From the NCBI RefSeq assembly GCF_031834595.1, contig NZ_CP115541.1:1426001-1490000 (forward strand): DNA of 64,000 bases, written 5' to 3'. The translations under genes and the position numbers were made by a program. The notes beneath the pieces are model-generated. The model was not told the origin of the DNA. It did not search any database and was given only the letters and a program-made list of their open reading frames with translations. This DNA is from Stenotrophomonas oahuensis (lineage in GTDB: Bacteria > Pseudomonadota > Gammaproteobacteria > Xanthomonadales > Xanthomonadaceae). Positions 34,777-43,637 of this stretch are shown here, one piece after another (position 1 is the stretch's first letter; every line of letters starts with the position of its first letter).

Positions 34777-36343
34777 ACAGGCTCCAGCGTTGGCCGCGGA
34801 TGTCCTCCAGCAGGCCACGCAGTTCTCCATCCAGCGCACGGTCTTCCTCGACCAGCGCGATACGTGCGGCAAGATCCTGATACATCGTTTCCAGCTCGCC
34901 ATGCAGCGTGGCGTTCATGCCCTTGCGCTGGCGCAGGGCGATGCCCTGGCGGGCGGCAATCAGCATGCCGGCCACAACCTGTTCGGTCAGCTCGATCACG
35001 CGCAGGCAGTCGCGCGCGGCGATGGTGCCCATGCTGACCTTGTCCTGGTTGTGGCATTCGGTGGAACGCGAGAACACCGAGGCCGGCATGGTCTGCTTGA
35101 GCGCTTCGGCGGTCCACGCCGAGACGCTGATCTGCAGGGCCTTCAGGCCATGGTTGATCGGCGCGCGCTCACCGGTGCTGCCGGACAGGTTGGCCGGCAG
35201 GCCGTGGTTGTAACGGGCATCCACCACCAGCGCCAGCTGACGGTCGAGCAGGTCGGCCAGGTTGGCGATGGTGTTCTTCAGCGCGTCCATCGCAAAGGCG
35301 ATGTGGCCGCCGTAGAAGTGGCCGCCATGCAGGATGCGCTCGCCGTCGGCATCGATCAGCGGGTTGTCGTTGGCGCTGTTGAGTTCGGTTTCGATCAGCT
35401 GGCGCAGGAACGGCAGCGCGTCCTGGACCACGCCGATGACGTGCGGCGCGCAGCGCAGCGAGTAACGGTCCTGCAGGCGCTGCTCGTTGCGCGGCGGACG
35501 GTCGCTGTGCAGGTCCTGGCGCAAGCGCGCGGCGATCTGCATCTGGCCCGGGTGCGGTTTGGCGGCGAACAGCATTTCATCGAAGTGGTGCGCGTTGCCG
35601 TCGCTGGCCAGCACGTTGAACGCGGTCAGGCGCGTGGCCAGCCTGGTCAGGTAGTCGGCGCGGTCGTACGCCAGGCAGGCGAGCGCGGTCATCACCGCGG
35701 TGCCGTTCATGATTGCCAGTCCTTCCTTGGGACGCAGCCGCAGCGGCGTCATGCCGATCTCGGCCAGTACCTCGGCCGCCGGTCGGCGCGCCCCCTGGTA
35801 CATCACCTCGCGCTCGCCGCACAGCACGGCGGCCACGTAGGACAGCGGCGTGAGGTCACCGCTGGCCCCGACCGAGCCTTCGGCCGGAATCAGCGGCAGC
35901 ACGTCATGGCGCAGCAGCGTGGCCAACCCCTGCAGCAGCGGATGGCTGACGCCCGACATGCCACGCACCAGCGAGGCCAGGCGTGCCGCAACCACGGCGC
36001 GGGTTTCGGTTTCGTCCAGATACCGGCCCAGGCCACAGCCATGGTAGGTGAACAGGTGGTGCGGCAGCTCGGCCACCAGCGCCGGCGGAATGTTCACCGT
36101 GCACGAGTCGCCGTAGCCGGTGGTGACGCCGTAGATGACGCCGTCCTCGCGCAGCAGGCGGTCGAGGAAATCCGCGCCGCGCTGGATGCGGTCCACGAAC
36201 TCGGGCGTGTCGCTGACCATCGCATCGGCCTGGCGGCGCGACAGCGCCACCACGTCTTCAATGCACAGCGGCGCATCGCCGAAGCGCAGGGTCGGGCGGT
36301 CCGCGCTGCGGCGGGAATGGTCGAGCTGGGCGTTACTTTCCAT
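34763..36343 (-). CDS. Aromatic amino acid ammonia-lyase (HAL/PAL/TAL family) of the pigment cluster
   Basis: 526 residues. The autocatalytic MIO tripeptide Ala160-Ser161-Gly162 (VGASGDL) and the catalytic Tyr71 in YGVTTGYG are present, so the enzyme should be active. The selectivity pair that is Ser-His in histidine lyases and His-Leu in tyrosine lyases reads Tyr100-His101 (FTYHGCG), so the substrate cannot be assigned. It could give a second aryl starter (cinnamate or coumarate type) besides 3-hydroxybenzoate from XanB2. The start at 36343 has an AGG-type site and overlaps the acyltransferase gene by 11 nt. No hutU, hutI or hutG is nearby, against a role in histidine breakdown. Confidence 0.82.
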   Translation of the reverse strand: MESNAQLDHSRRSADRPTLRFGDAPLCIEDVVALSRRQADAMVSDTPEFVDRIQRGADFLDRLLREDGVIYGVTTGYGDSCTVNIPPALVAELPHHLFTYHGCGLGRYLDETETRAVVAARLASLVRGMSGVSHPLLQGLATLLRHDVLPLIPAEGSVGASGDLTPLSYVAAVLCGEREVMYQGARRPAAEVLAEIGMTPLRLRPKEGLAIMNGTAVMTALACLAYDRADYLTRLATRLTAFNVLASDGNAHHFDEMLFAAKPHPGQMQIAARLRQDLHSDRPPRNEQRLQDRYSLRCAPHVIGVVQDALPFLRQLIETELNSANDNPLIDADGERILHGGHFYGGHIAFAMDALKNTIANLADLLDRQLALVVDARYNHGLPANLSGSTGERAPINHGLKALQISVSAWTAEALKQTMPASVFSRSTECHNQDKVSMGTIAARDCLRVIELTEQVVAGMLIAARQGIALRQRKGMNATLHGELETMYQDLAARIALVEEDRALDGELRGLLEDIRGQRWSLYDPA

Positions 36344-37280
36344 GCGATGCCTGATCCCAGAAGGGGAAGAAGTTGAACCAATCAAGAGGAGCCTGGATGA
36401 CCTGGGTCTCCAGCCATGCGGCGAACTGTTCGGCCTGGGCGGTCAGTGCGGCATCGCGCGAACCGCGCGGCAGCACGATACGGTCACTGAAGTGCTCGAA
36501 GCGCACCCGGTAGCCTTCGCCTTCGTGCAGGCAGGCCATGGTGTACACCGGGCAGGCCAGCGCGGCGGCCAGCACGTAGGCCCCGATCGGGAACTGCGCG
36601 GTATGGCCGAGGAACGACGCCGGCACGGTGCGGCCGCCACGCAGGGGCACACGGTCGCCGACGATGGCCACGAAGCCGCCGGCTTCCACGCGGCGCTGCA
36701 GCTCCACTGCGGTGGCCGGACCCATGTCGGTGACCTGCATCAGCTCGACCTGGGCCAGCGGGTCCAGGCGCTGCATCAGGCGATTGAAACGCTGCGCGTG
36801 CGCGGTGTGCACCAGCACGGTGATGTGGAAGCCCGGCACCTGCTCGGCCAGGACCTGGCACAGTTCGAGGCAGCCGATATGCGCGGTGAGAATCAGCCCC
36901 CCTTCGCGGCGCGCGATCTTCTCCAGCATCAGGTCGCGTTGCAGGTGGATGCGCTCGGGCGGGTAACGGCCACCAAGGCCCAGCAGCTTGTCCAGCAGGG
37001 TGTCGGCGAAGCTGGCGAAGTGCTTCAGGCTGTGCCAGCGGCCGGGCGCACGGCCGAGCACGCCGGCGTGCGCCTGCAGGCGCTGCAAGTACTGCAGCGA
37101 GGAACGCCGCGCCACCGCATTGGACAACCAGTGGCACAGCACCACCGGGTACACGCACAGCCGGAACGGCCAGCGCCCGAACCAGCGGTGCACGCCGCAC
37201 AGGAACAGCACGCCAGCAGCCGAGGTGGTTTCACCCAGCTCGGCCCAGTGCGGCGCAGCGCGGTCGGCGGGCGCGTTCAT
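36333..37280 (-). CDS. LpxL/HtrB-like lysophospholipid acyltransferase of the pigment cluster
   Basis: 315 residues with the HX4E acyltransferase motif in AHIGCLE and one hydrophobic N-terminal segment (FRLCVYPVVLCHWLSNAV), as in lipid A acyltransferases. In aryl polyene clusters such enzymes attach the polyene acyl group to a glycolipid or lipid carrier. The start at 37280 makes an ATGA overlap with the glycosyltransferase gene. Confidence 0.83.
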   Translation of the reverse strand: MNAPADRAAPHWAELGETTSAAGVLFLCGVHRWFGRWPFRLCVYPVVLCHWLSNAVARRSSLQYLQRLQAHAGVLGRAPGRWHSLKHFASFADTLLDKLLGLGGRYPPERIHLQRDLMLEKIARREGGLILTAHIGCLELCQVLAEQVPGFHITVLVHTAHAQRFNRLMQRLDPLAQVELMQVTDMGPATAVELQRRVEAGGFVAIVGDRVPLRGGRTVPASFLGHTAQFPIGAYVLAAALACPVYTMACLHEGEGYRVRFEHFSDRIVLPRGSRDAALTAQAEQFAAWLETQVIQAPLDWFNFFPFWDQASHGK

Positions 37281-38038
37281 GCCGGGCGTCCGGCCAACCG
37301 CCGCCACAGCAGGCGCGGCGCGCGCGGCAGCATGCCGAAGAACAGGCGGGTGTGCATGCAGCTGATGCGGACGTTGTCACGCCACACATCGAAGTGGGAC
37401 ACGCCGTCGCTGGGATAGGTGACGCGGGTGGGTTGGCTGATCACCTGCACGCCGCGCCAGAACAGCCGGACCAGGACTTCGGTATCGAAATCCATGCGCC
37501 GGCCGATGGTTTCCTCCGCGGCCAGCCGGTTGACCGGTGCCAACGGATAGACCCGGAACCCGCACATGGAATCCCGGATCTGCAGTGACAGGGTGTTGAT
37601 CCAGACCCAGATATGGGTGGCGTAACGGCCATACAGGCGCGCCCTCGGCACGCTGGCGTCATAGGCGGGAATGCCGCAGATGACCGCGTCTGGATGCGCC
37701 TGGGCCAAGGCCACGAATACCGGAATGTCGCCGGTGGTGTGCTGGCCGTCGGCATCGATCTGCAGGACGTGCGAGTAACCGCGTTGGGCGGCCTGTGCAA
37801 AGCCGGCCAGCATTGCCCCGCCTTTGCCCTGGTTGATCTCCAGCCGGTGCAACGCGACCTGGCCTGGATGTTGCGCGGCCAGCGCACGAAGCGCCTGCGC
37901 GCAGCCGTCGTGCGACCCGTCATCGACCAGCAGACACGGCAGGCCGCTGGCCAACACGCCCTGCACCACCGCGCCGATGGCGTGCTCGTGGTCGTACACC
38001 GGAATCACCACCACCGGCGAAAATGCGACCTCACGCAT
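37277..38038 (-). CDS. Family 2 glycosyltransferase of the pigment cluster
   Basis: 253 residues, GT-A fold: 'VVVIPVYDHE' at about 8-17, DDGSHD for nucleotide sugar binding, and the metal-binding IDADGQH. The acceptor is likely the pigment or its lipid anchor. The start at 38038 gives 8-nt overlap with the acyl-ACP ligase gene and a normal family N-terminus. Confidence 0.85.
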   Translation of the reverse strand: MREVAFSPVVVIPVYDHEHAIGAVVQGVLASGLPCLLVDDGSHDGCAQALRALAAQHPGQVALHRLEINQGKGGAMLAGFAQAAQRGYSHVLQIDADGQHTTGDIPVFVALAQAHPDAVICGIPAYDASVPRARLYGRYATHIWVWINTLSLQIRDSMCGFRVYPLAPVNRLAAEETIGRRMDFDTEVLVRLFWRGVQVISQPTRVTYPSDGVSHFDVWRDNVRISCMHTRLFFGMLPRAPRLLWRRLAGRPA

Positions 38039-39719
38039 CCGCGAACACCACCCGACCGCTGGCATGCACGCCATGATCGGAGACATAACGGAAGCTCATC
38101 ACCGACTTCTCGGCATCCCAGCCCAGGGTGAGCTGCAGCACATCGCCGGGGCGGGCCACATGCTGGAACTTCAGCGCGTCCATGCGCGCGAAGCGCGGCG
38201 GCATGGCAAATACTTCACGCCCGTAATGGATGGCCCAGTCCAGCTGAACCACGCCGGGCAGAATCTTCGCCTGCGGGAAATGTCCATCGAAGGCGATCAG
38301 ATCGGCGTCCAGCGGCAGGTGCAGCGTTGCCGCCTGCGCATCACGCTGCTGCCACTGCGCCACCGGCATCAGCGGGCGGAACAACGCGGCCAGCGCGGCG
38401 GCGGTGGTCTTGCCCTGTGCGTTGAACGGCAGTTCGTCGACGAACCGCCAACGGCGCGGACGGGTTACCGCATCATGGCTGCTCGCCAGATGGATACTGA
38501 GCCGCTGTGCCTGCTGACGCCGCTGGGTGTCGGTCCAGTGCGCGGCACCGGGCGGATTAGGCACCACCACGGCAGCGAGCTGCTCGCGTGCACCCGGCAG
38601 CACCAGCACGCGCACGTCCTGCACGTCGGGGTGGGCACGCAGCTGTTGTTCCAGCGCGTCCAGAGACACCCGGCGCTCTTCGATCTTGACGATGCGGTCG
38701 GCGCGTCCCTGCAGGCGGAAGCTGTTGCCGGTGTCGGCCTGGACCCGGTCCTGGGTCTGCCACCAGTCGCTATCGGCCAGATGCGGCGAACGCACGGCCA
38801 GCGCGCCGTCCTGGATCTGCCATTCCACGCCCGGCAGCGGATGCCATTGCGGCTGCTCGGCGCTCCACTGGCGCCAGGCAATGCCGCCGGTCTCGCTGCT
38901 GCCGAACACCTCGGTCGGGGCCACGCCGAGCAGCGCGCGCACCTGCAGGGCAGCATCGCTGGGCAGCGGACCGCCGGACGAAAACACCGCGCGCAGGCGA
39001 CCACCCAGGGCCTGCCAGTCCAGCTGTTCCGGCAGGCGCTTGAGGTGCGCCGGCGTCGCCACCAGCAGCGCGTCGTGCTGCGCCAGCGCGGTGACCAGGT
39101 CTTCATGGAAGAAGCGGCGCGGCTGGATCACGCGGCCTGCCGACAGCGGCCACAGCACGCGGAACAGCAGGCCATAGATGTGCTGGTGCGAGACCGTGCC
39201 ATGCACCTGCGCGCCGTCCAGCCGTGCGCCAAAGGCGGCCTGCAGCGCGTCGACTTCAGCGGTAAGCTGCTGCAGGCGCTTGTGGATCGCGGTGGGTGCG
39301 CCGGTGCTGCCGGAGGTGAACACCACCAGCTCCAGCTCAGCGACATCCAGAGGCTGCAGCGTGAGGTCGGCCGCGATCTCGGCGTCGGCCTGCAACGGGG
39401 CTTCGCCGGCGGGCAGGTCACCGGCGAAGCCCTGCACCTGCGGGCGCAGCGCGTCGAGCGTGGCAGGCAGGTTGTCGCCGCCCAGGACCACCCGCTTGCC
39501 GGCGTGCCAGGCCCCGAGCAGCGCCGCGGCAAAGGCCAGGGTGTCATCGAAATACAGCGCCCAGTCCTGGCCGGGGGCACGCGCGAACGCCTGCTGCCAG
39601 CGCAGCACCTGCTGGCGGAACTGCGGGTGGGTCACCGGCGTGCCATCGGCGGCAATACCGACGATGCGCTCCGGGCGCGGCTGCAGCACCAGCTGCGACA
39701 AAGCGATCCACTCAGCCAT
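38031..39719 (-). CDS. xanA2: Aryl-ACP ligase fused to a hotdog dehydratase (XanA2-like)
   Basis: 562 residues in two parts. Residues 1-about 445 are an ANL-superfamily adenylating enzyme (P-loop FTSGSTGAPTAIHK, later EVFGSSETGG and the A8-like RLQGRADRIVKIEERRVSL). Residues about 450-562 are an ApeI/FabZ-like hotdog domain (ILPGVVQLDWAIHYG). In Xanthomonas, XanA2 loads 3-hydroxybenzoate from XanB2 onto an ACP; the fusion here would combine priming and dehydration. The 8-nt overlap with both neighbours shows tight coupling. Confidence 0.8.
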   Translation of the reverse strand: MAEWIALSQLVLQPRPERIVGIAADGTPVTHPQFRQQVLRWQQAFARAPGQDWALYFDDTLAFAAALLGAWHAGKRVVLGGDNLPATLDALRPQVQGFAGDLPAGEAPLQADAEIAADLTLQPLDVAELELVVFTSGSTGAPTAIHKRLQQLTAEVDALQAAFGARLDGAQVHGTVSHQHIYGLLFRVLWPLSAGRVIQPRRFFHEDLVTALAQHDALLVATPAHLKRLPEQLDWQALGGRLRAVFSSGGPLPSDAALQVRALLGVAPTEVFGSSETGGIAWRQWSAEQPQWHPLPGVEWQIQDGALAVRSPHLADSDWWQTQDRVQADTGNSFRLQGRADRIVKIEERRVSLDALEQQLRAHPDVQDVRVLVLPGAREQLAAVVVPNPPGAAHWTDTQRRQQAQRLSIHLASSHDAVTRPRRWRFVDELPFNAQGKTTAAALAALFRPLMPVAQWQQRDAQAATLHLPLDADLIAFDGHFPQAKILPGVVQLDWAIHYGREVFAMPPRFARMDALKFQHVARPGDVLQLTLGWDAEKSVMSFRYVSDHGVHASGRVVFADA

Positions 39720-40263
39720 GCGCGTGCGCCGCCTTCACCCGCCGCCGCACCAGCCACTCACTGCCAAACAGGACACCCATCATCACGTACGCCAACAATC
39801 CGTTGTAGAGCGCCCAGACCTGGTTGGAGGCCCAGAACGCGGTCATCAGGGCCAGCGCCCCGTTCAAGACAAAAAAGCCGCACCACACCTGGGTGACGCG
39901 GCGGGTATAGACCACGGCGAACGGCGGCAGTTCCGGCTCGGTGAGCCGTGCCAGCCGTTCCACGGCGGTAGGGGGGAAACGCAGGCTGGTGGCGAAGATC
40001 ACCAGCATCACGGCATTGACCAGCGCCGGGTACAGCTTCAGCGGCAGGGCCTGGTTGAAGGCAGTGGCCAGCAGGGCCAGCAGCCCCGCGCCAGCGGCGG
40101 CCACCCACCACACCGGCTGGCGGGTGGTCAGCGCGCGCAGCGCGGCCAGCGCGAACAGCAGTAACGCCATCCAGCGTGGCTCGAAGCGGCCCAGCGCGAA
40201 GTACACCACCAGCGGGTACGCCAGCGACAGCACTGCAAACGCTGCAACACGCAGCCGAACCAT
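39712..40263 (-). CDS. COG4648-type membrane protein of the pigment cluster
   Basis: 183 residues, five or six TM segments (ALLLFALAAL; WVAAAGAGLLALLATAF; LYPALVNAVMLVIFATSL; VWCGFFVLNGALALMTAFW; ALYNGLLAYVMMGVLFG) with a conserved 'RRVTQVWCGFF' loop. This family occurs in aryl polyene clusters; its role is unknown. The stop overlaps the ligase start by 8 nt. Confidence 0.8.
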   Translation of the reverse strand: MVRLRVAAFAVLSLAYPLVVYFALGRFEPRWMALLLFALAALRALTTRQPVWWVAAAGAGLLALLATAFNQALPLKLYPALVNAVMLVIFATSLRFPPTAVERLARLTEPELPPFAVVYTRRVTQVWCGFFVLNGALALMTAFWASNQVWALYNGLLAYVMMGVLFGSEWLVRRRVKAAHAHG

Positions 40264-40285
40264 GGCCGGACCTCTGCGACGACCG

Positions 40286-40543
40286 TCAGGCGGCCGCTTG
40301 TCCGGGCATCAGCCCGTGCACCACATCAACGATGTCCTGCACGGTACGCACCGACTTGAAGGCTTCCGGCTGCAGGTTACGGCCGAGCAGCGGCTTGAGC
40401 TGCACGATCAGGTCCACGGCATCGATGCTGTCGATGTCGAGGTCGTCGTACAGGCGGGCTTCGGGCGTGATGCGCACCGGTTCGATCTCAAAGCTGTCCT
40501 TGAGGATCTTGACGATACGGTCGAAAAGTTCGTTCTTGGTCAT
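40286..40543 (-). CDS. Acyl carrier protein of the pigment cluster (ACP 2)
   Basis: 85 residues with the 4'-phosphopantetheine site DIDSIDAVDL (the Ser in DSID) in a typical acidic four-helix ACP. The start at 40543 has AGGA 9 nt upstream. It carries the growing aryl polyene. One of the two ACPs should correspond to XanC; which one cannot be decided here. Confidence 0.88.
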   Translation of the reverse strand: MTKNELFDRIVKILKDSFEIEPVRITPEARLYDDLDIDSIDAVDLIVQLKPLLGRNLQPEAFKSVRTVQDIVDVVHGLMPGQAAA

Positions 40544-40562
40544 GGCAAATCCTGACGCACCA

Positions 40563-40823
40563 TTACGACGGCTGGCGTGCGGCGACAAACTCGCTCAACG
40601 CGCGCACGCTGGAAAAATGACGACGGGTTTCTTCCGAATCCGCAGACAGGCTGACGCCATACTTCTTCTGCAGGGCAAGACCCAGTTCAAGCGCATCGAT
40701 GGAGTCCAACCCCAGCCCTTCCACAAACAGGGGGGCCTGGGAATCGATGTCTTCCGGAGCGATGTCTTCCAATGAAAGCGATGAAATGATCAATTCCTTG
40801 ATCTCGTGCTCAAGTGCCTGCAC
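40563..40823 (-). CDS. Acyl carrier protein of the pigment cluster (ACP 1)
   Basis: 86 residues when started at the GTG at 40823, which has GGAG 9 nt upstream; an alternative TTG at 40859 has no ribosome-binding site and would overlap the PlsC-like gene by 50 nt. The phosphopantetheine site is GLDSIDALEL, preceded by the conserved 'ELIISSLSLEDI'. The gene end is 19 nt from ACP 2. Confidence 0.86.
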   Translation of the reverse strand: MQALEHEIKELIISSLSLEDIAPEDIDSQAPLFVEGLGLDSIDALELGLALQKKYGVSLSADSEETRRHFSSVRALSEFVAARQPS

Positions 40824-41613
40824 GGCTTGTTTCTCCAGCGAAGTCAAAGTAATGGGCAAGGTGATCGGTCACGCGCCGGGCCGCCAAGGCATCCCCCCTG
40901 GACGAATCGCCGGCCTCGGTCAGGAAGGGAGCGATCGAAATATCTTCCCCGACTTCCAGCTGAACGTGAAAACGACGTGATGGCACACGATACCATTTCT
41001 GGCCCTTGGTCAGTGTAGGCGGGGTACAGGTAATCCGCACCGGGGTGATGTCCAGCTGACCCCGCACGGCGATGTTGGCCGCCCCCCTCTGCAGCTTCAG
41101 CGGCTGGCCCGGCACGGTCCGGGTGCCCTCCGGGAAGATCACCAGGTTGCCGCCCCGGCGCACCGCCGCGATGCAGTCATCGACCAGCCCCGCCCCGTCG
41201 CTGTTGGCCACATAGCCGGCGGCACGGACCGGGCCGCGCATGAACGGGTTGCAGGCGACCGCGTGTTTGACCACGCAGTCAGCATTGGGCAGCTGCGAGA
41301 TCAGCAGCACCACATCAATCAGCGTGGGGTGGTTGGCCAGGATCAGCAGGCCGTCACGCTTAAGACGTTCATGTCCGTGAATTTCATAGGTCATCACGCC
41401 CAGCCAGCGCATCAGGTTGACGTGACTGGCAAAGCTGAACTGCACCAGCCGTCGGGCCAGGGCGCGCCGGCGCTGGTGGTGGCGGATCAGGAACAGCAGC
41501 GGGAACAGCAGGCCGCCCAGCAGCAGCCCGCCGATCCCGAAGGCGGCGAAGCTGATACCGGTGCCGACCACGCGCCAGGCGTGGTTGAGGCGGGCAGCCA
41601 ACGGCTCAGCCAT
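40810..41613 (-). CDS. PlsC-like 1-acylglycerol-3-phosphate acyltransferase of the pigment cluster
   Basis: 267 residues with an N-terminal TM hairpin (GTGISFAAFGIGGLLLGGLLF) and the acyltransferase motifs HX4D (NHPTLID) and FPEGTRT. Likely transfers the polyene acyl chain or another acyl group to a lipid. The start at 41613 overlaps the chain-length-factor gene by 8 nt, and its end overlaps the ACP 1 gene by 14 nt. Confidence 0.85.
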   Translation of the reverse strand: MAEPLAARLNHAWRVVGTGISFAAFGIGGLLLGGLLFPLLFLIRHHQRRRALARRLVQFSFASHVNLMRWLGVMTYEIHGHERLKRDGLLILANHPTLIDVVLLISQLPNADCVVKHAVACNPFMRGPVRAAGYVANSDGAGLVDDCIAAVRRGGNLVIFPEGTRTVPGQPLKLQRGAANIAVRGQLDITPVRITCTPPTLTKGQKWYRVPSRRFHVQLEVGEDISIAPFLTEAGDSSRGDALAARRVTDHLAHYFDFAGETSRAGT

Positions 41614-42346
41614 GGCGCTGCCAGATCCACGGCTGGCCATCGGCCTGGAACACCAGCGCCGGGTCGCCGGCCAGCAGGAAGCGCATCAGCTCCAGGCTGT
41701 GCGGCAACGCGCCGGCCGGGGAGTCGGGAACCGCACCGGCACCGCTCCAGCCCAGCGACAGCCGGGTCCCCGGGCGATCGGCACGGGCCAGCCGCCAGCA
41801 CCAGGCGAAGTACGGGTCGGGTTCGTCGGCGAAGCTGGCATATACCGCCGGCAGCGGCGACTCATAGGTCACCACGCGCACTTCCTCGGCTCCGTCGGCG
41901 AGCAGCCCGAAGGCCTCCACGCAGGCAGCCTCGACCGTCGCGCGACCACCGGCCAGGGCCAGGTAGTTGCCGCGCTGGCCACGGGCGATGGAGTACAGCG
42001 CGGCCACCGCGTTGTGCACCGACAGGCCAAACGCCGTGGGCGACATCGCCGCGTCCTGGCGCAGGGTGTCGAGCAGTTCCATGGAACGGGCCACGTCGCC
42101 ATGGCGCGAGGCGAACACCAGCGGCACCTGGCCGCCGTCGTCGGGCTGCTCGCACCAGCAGGCGGCCTGGATCGCCATGCGCCCCAGCCGTTCGATACGG
42201 CGGCGCTGCATGGGCGGCACTTCCGGCAGCGCCGGGGTGTCGTCACCGACCGGCAGGTGCGGCGCGGCGGCCCACTGCTGCCAGTCCGATTTCGTGGTCA
42301 GGCCCGGTGCCCAGGCCGACCAATCCACAACAGAAAACTCAATCAT
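41606..42346 (-). CDS. Beta-ketoacyl synthase chain-length-factor-like protein of the pigment cluster
   Basis: 246 residues that look like the N-terminal half of a ketosynthase (MEL..., 'SVHNAVAALYSIARG', 'GRATVEAACVEAFGLL') but without a Cys in the active-site position (ALAGGRATVE). Such truncated, Cys-less proteins pair with the active ketosynthase in aryl polyene systems. First gene of the minus-strand operon; the promoter must lie in 42347-42525, shared with xanB2. Confidence 0.82.
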   Translation of the reverse strand: MIEFSVVDWSAWAPGLTTKSDWQQWAAAPHLPVGDDTPALPEVPPMQRRRIERLGRMAIQAACWCEQPDDGGQVPLVFASRHGDVARSMELLDTLRQDAAMSPTAFGLSVHNAVAALYSIARGQRGNYLALAGGRATVEAACVEAFGLLADGAEEVRVVTYESPLPAVYASFADEPDPYFAWCWRLARADRPGTRLSLGWSGAGAVPDSPAGALPHSLELMRFLLAGDPALVFQADGQPWIWQRHG

Positions 42347-42525
42347 TCACAGCAACACTCGTGATGGGCACCTGGAAGCACGAGCCACACGGGCGATACG
42401 GGTCGGCTCCCCCATTCCAGCCGATCCGTACCTGTCATCCGACATCGTGCGGCGCGCAACGCACGCCGCCAAAGGAGCGCACGCTATCATGACACCTTCA
42501 GCACTGGCAGCTTTCACAATCTGAA
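42347..42525. promoter_or_regulatory. Divergent promoter region of the pigment operon and xanB2
   Basis: A 179-bp gap between the first pigment gene (-) and xanB2 (+). A -10-like TATCAT lies on the plus strand at about 42484-42489; no convincing -35 element or symmetric operator was found by eye. No gene is seen in it. Confidence 0.45.
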
Positions 42526-43548
42526 ATGAGCAGCACGATCCACAGCGCAGCGGCCGCACCGGCCTTGATCTCATCGCCGGCCCCCGCGTCGTTCCGTGCC
42601 CGCTATGCCCCTGCCCATGAACGCGATGCCGCGTTTGCCGACCCGCAGACGCTGGCGGTGTTTGGCTTCGGCACCGCTCACACCACCTGCGCTGACCCGC
42701 GCTGGCTGCAGGTGCCGCTGGACGAGCACGGCCCCGCGCAGATCGAGATCTGGCAGGGGGCGGCCCCGGTTCAAACCGGGGTGGACGGCACGGTGCGCTG
42801 GTCGCATGACGGCAGTGTGCTGTTTGGTGCGATCGAAATAGAAGAACCCGGTTCCGATATTGAAGCGGCCGCGGCAGATGCCTACGCCACGTTGAGTACA
42901 TTCCTTACAAAGTGCGGCTTCCCGCACCTGCTGCGGATGTGGAACTACCTGGATGCGGTGACCGAGGGCGAGGGCGATGCCGAGCGCTACCGGCGCTTCT
43001 GCGTGGGCCGCGTGCGCGGGCTGCAGTCGCTGGACGAAGCCGCGTTGCCGGCGGCGACCTGCATTGGCCGTTTCGACGGCGTGCGCCGCCTGCAGGTGTA
43101 CTGGCTGAGCGCGCGCGAGGCCGGCACCCCGCTGGAGAACCCGCGCCAGGTCAGCGCCTTCCGTTACCCGCGCCAGTACGGCCCGCAGTCGCCCAGCTTC
43201 TCGCGGGCGCTGCTGCCGCCGGCCGCGACCGGCCTGCCGCTGCTGCAGTCGGGCACCGCGGCGATTGTCGGGCATGTCTCGCAGCACACCGGGTCCTGGC
43301 AGGAACAGCTGGAAGAGACGCTGACCAACCTGCAGAGCCTGGTGGACACCGCGCGGGTGCAGCGTCCGGACCTGCCGGCGCAGCTGGGTGCGGGATCGGT
43401 GCTCAAGGTCTATGTGCGCGACGCGGTCAACCTGGCGGCAGTGGCCGCGCGGATGGCGCAGCTGCCGGGATCACCGCCGCATGTGGTGCTGCACGCCGAG
43501 GTCTGCCGGGCCGAGCTGCTGGTCGAGATCGAAGGCATGCACGGCTGA
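42526..43548 (+). CDS. xanB2: Bifunctional chorismatase XanB2 (3- and 4-hydroxybenzoate synthase)
   Basis: 340 residues, close to the length of Xanthomonas XanB2. It belongs to the chorismatase family (FkbO/Hyg5 type) with a YjgF-like trimeric fold; C-terminal 'LKVYVRDAVNLAAVAARM' and 'VLHAEVCRAELLVEIEG' are typical, including the conserved Glu/Arg near the active site. In Xanthomonas it converts chorismate to 3-hydroxybenzoate (pigment starter) and 4-hydroxybenzoate (ubiquinone precursor). Its place divergent from the aryl polyene operon fits this. The start at 42526 gives the expected N-terminus; the Shine-Dalgarno site is weak. Confidence 0.9.
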   Translation: MSSTIHSAAAAPALISSPAPASFRARYAPAHERDAAFADPQTLAVFGFGTAHTTCADPRWLQVPLDEHGPAQIEIWQGAAPVQTGVDGTVRWSHDGSVLFGAIEIEEPGSDIEAAAADAYATLSTFLTKCGFPHLLRMWNYLDAVTEGEGDAERYRRFCVGRVRGLQSLDEAALPAATCIGRFDGVRRLQVYWLSAREAGTPLENPRQVSAFRYPRQYGPQSPSFSRALLPPAATGLPLLQSGTAAIVGHVSQHTGSWQEQLEETLTNLQSLVDTARVQRPDLPAQLGAGSVLKVYVRDAVNLAAVAARMAQLPGSPPHVVLHAEVCRAELLVEIEGMHG

Positions 43549-43554
43549 CACCGT

Positions 43555-43637
43555 GTGACGACCAACGGTCGTCACCTACCGGATTCCCGATGACATCGCG
43601 CGACCGACGACGGTAGATGACGACCGTTGGTCGTCAT
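43555..43637. repeat. Inverted pair of SMAG repeats (GACGACC/GGTCGTC type)
   Basis: 43555-43579: GTGACGACC-AAC-GGTCGTCAC then CTAC. 43613-43637: GTAG-ATGACGACC-GTT-GGTCGTCAT. They fill the gap between xanB2 and cydB; the second ends at the cydB stop codon. Confidence 0.8.

Noticed and set aside
40824..40859. TTG start for ACP 1 at 40859
   Set aside because: No ribosome-binding site and a 50-nt overlap with plsC-like; the GTG at 40823 has GGAG at good spacing.
43549..43636. A cydX gene after cydB
   Set aside because: The 88 bp between cydB and xanB2 are filled by two SMAG repeats with no small hydrophobic frame.
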